A DNA stretch of 64,000 nt. It comes from K189A clade bacterium. GTDB lineage: Bacteria > Pseudomonadota > Gammaproteobacteria > Pseudomonadales > Azotimanducaceae. Positions 62,763 through 64,000 of this stretch are shown one piece after another (the stretch's first letter is position 1; every line of letters begins with the position of its first letter). The stretch lies in assembly GCA_902528515.1 (NCBI GenBank), contig CABZTD010000003.1, positions 1-64,000 of the forward strand. Direction: 5' to 3'. Below the pieces are notes generated by a model that did not search any database, was not told the DNA's origin, and saw only the letters and a program-made list of their open reading frames with translations. Made by a program: the position numbers and the translations under genes.

Positions 62763-63905
62763 TTGAGCGAGAAACTGGACATCTATCTTGTTGGCGGTGC
62801 GGTCCGCGATGCCCTGATCGCGAGTAAGCGGCCAGCTACAGGTCAAGGAGCCTCGGCAACCACGAGTGATCGCGATTGGGTGGTCGTGGGATCGACGCCC
62901 CAGCAGATGTTGGATCTTGGATACACTCCAGTCGGCAAGGACTTTCCCGTGTTTTTGCACCCCCACAGCAAGGAGGAGTATGCACTCGCTCGAACAGAGC
63001 AAAAGCACGGTTCTGGCCACAAAGGATTCAGCATCGATGCCAATTCATCGGTAACGCTATATGAAGATCTGGGTCGGCGGGATCTCACCATTAATGCCAT
63101 TGCCCAGGATGCGAGGGGGAATCTAATTGATCCTCACCGAGGCCAGGCTGATATTGCCGCAGGGCTCCTTAGGCATGTGTCCCCGGCGTTCACAGAGGAC
63201 CCGCTGCGAGTGTTTCGGGTGGCGCGCTTTGCGGCGCAGCTGCCCGGATTCTCGGTCGCCGACGACACCCAGGCCCTGCTGAAACATATGTGCCGGAACG
63301 GCGAACTTGATACCTTGTCAGCCGAGCGTGTCTGGCAAGAATTCGTTAAGGCGTTAGCGGCGCCGAGCCCTGTGAGATTTTTCGAAGTGCTTGAGGCCTG
63401 CGAAGGTCTTTCTTATTGGTTGCCAGAGTGCGCAGGTATCGCGGCAAAAACTCTGGCAACAGGTCACCCAGATCCTGCAGCCCGCTTCGCCCTGCTACCA
63501 ATACCCGCGTTAGGCCTAGCCAATATCGTGGCACGCCTGCGAGGCCAAAATCGTTACGCTGCATTGGCGGCGGATCGGCACGCGTACTTGGCGATGCTCG
63601 AGCAGTGGCCCCATATTGATCCCTCTGCCGTTTATCGAATGCTTGAAAAGTTAAGAGCGACTCACGCTGATGATCGATTGCTTCAGATTGTTGATTTGAT
63701 TGAATCCACCGCGGTGCGAGGGCGCCTCACGGAGGAACTGCCTAAACTCTTGGCGCAACTTAGACAAATTAGCCTACCGGCCAAAGAAGCAGATCAGCTC
63801 CGGGGAGCGGCCTACGGCGAGGCACTGTCAGGATTGAAGCAAGACCACATCACCCAGTACCTCTTGCAGAAACAGGGAGAATCTCAGGCCGAGTTCGAGC
63901 GATAA
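62763..63905 (+). CDS. cca: CCA-adding tRNA nucleotidyltransferase without HD domain
   Basis: It adds or repairs the 3'-CCA of tRNA. The head domain begins [15 protein letters not shown], with [15 protein letters not shown] (catalytic D-x-D), [14 protein letters not shown] and [15 protein letters not shown]. The neck helices include [41 protein letters not shown]-terminal HD-domain residues (an H..HD set) are not seen, so the phosphohydrolase activity of E. coli Cca is likely absent. The start is set at TTG 62763 with AGGT before it; ATG 62706 in apaH is an alternative. It is convergent with folB. Confidence 0.92.
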   Translation: MSEKLDIYLVGGAVRDALIASKRPATGQGASATTSDRDWVVVGSTPQQMLDLGYTPVGKDFPVFLHPHSKEEYALARTEQKHGSGHKGFSIDANSSVTLYEDLGRRDLTINAIAQDARGNLIDPHRGQADIAAGLLRHVSPAFTEDPLRVFRVARFAAQLPGFSVADDTQALLKHMCRNGELDTLSAERVWQEFVKALAAPSPVRFFEVLEACEGLSYWLPECAGIAAKTLATGHPDPAARFALLPIPALGLANIVARLRGQNRYAALAADRHAYLAMLEQWPHIDPSAVYRMLEKLRATHADDRLLQIVDLIESTAVRGRLTEELPKLLAQLRQISLPAKEADQLRGAAYGEALSGLKQDHITQYLLQKQGESQAEFER

Positions 63906-64000
63906 ATCTCGACGCCAACCGCGGTGGCGGCCGCTACGGCCTGGGGCTTCTCTACCCTAACGTAAACACCTGCAACGTGGGGCCTTGCCAAACAAAGCGC
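63884..64000 (-). CDS. folB: Dihydroneopterin aldolase FolB, C-terminal end, cut by window edge
   Basis: On the minus strand the last 38 codons are open to base 64000 and read [19 protein letters not shown], then [19 protein letters not shown] and a stop at 63884-63886. The pattern V.V..KP.AV..A..VGV.I is the C-terminus of FolB, whose enzyme makes 6-hydroxymethyl-dihydropterin for folate. It overlaps the cca end by 22 bp in convergent orientation. Only the end of the gene is visible. Confidence 0.7.
   Translation of the reverse strand, partial: ALCLARPHVAGVYVRVEKPQAVAAATAVGVEIYRSNSA

Noticed and set aside
1-64000. CRISPR arrays, tRNA or rRNA genes, prophage or defence islands
   Set aside because: Reading through the window I saw no regularly spaced repeats, cloverleaf-type sequence, phage structural genes or known defence gene sets.

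Overview
The window looks like chromosome from a free-living, aerobic, Gram-negative gammaproteobacterium, probably a marine Cellvibrionales/Halieaceae-like lineage. That placement is inferred from gene content: a Pseudomonas-like gene order around lptD, trp and pur, an outer-membrane and lipid A machinery, several acyl-CoA dehydrogenases, an EthA-like Baeyer-Villiger monooxygenase, and a pyrophosphate-linked phosphofructokinase next to a membrane pyrophosphatase. The DNA is gene-dense, mostly with ATG starts plus some GTG and TTG. I saw no rRNA, tRNA, CRISPR array or prophage.

Region by region. 1-1.7 kb: alkylation-damage repair (alkA end, ogt) and a TetR regulator, with two related hairpins between them. 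1.8-5.3 kb: greB, a TauD-type dioxygenase, three small poorly known genes and a SIS-only arabinose-5-phosphate isomerase. 5.4-6.5 kb: a decayed TonB-domain gene and an IS5-like remnant. 6.7-9.7 kb: a GH20 hexosaminidase coupled to an N-acetylhexosamine-kinase-like gene. 9.7-15.8 kb: small envelope proteins, a thioesterase, an M20 peptidase, an unusual metallo-beta-lactamase-fold protein and nadE. 16-28.8 kb: lipid/CoA metabolism (three acyl-CoA dehydrogenases, two SDRs, a PlsC-like acyltransferase, the monooxygenase) plus srkA and a TauE/SafE permease. 28.8-39.6 kb: an internally deleted cyclase gene, mpl, PPi-PFK, hppA, DUF2333, a PCuAC copper chaperone and dsbD.

39.8-63.9 kb is conserved housekeeping: aroQ-accB-prmA-(VOC)-dusB-purH-purD-coq7, then osmC, a dead crp/vfr, trpCDGE-gph-rpe (minus strand), murU-amgK, and lptD-surA-pdxA-rsmA-apaG-apaH-cca meeting the end of folB.

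The most notable theme is erosion inside otherwise conserved blocks. The global regulator gene crp/vfr is a pseudogene exactly at its syntenic position between trpC and osmC. accC is missing between accB and prmA, and fis is missing between dusB and purH. A TonB-domain gene and a cyclase gene are also broken. The second theme is pyrophosphate energetics: PPi-PFK and the membrane pyrophosphatase sit convergently across a shared terminator. The third is amino-sugar recovery: GH20 plus NahK-like kinase, AmgK-MurU and Mpl. I do not see a clearly new multi-gene defence or mobile system in this window.
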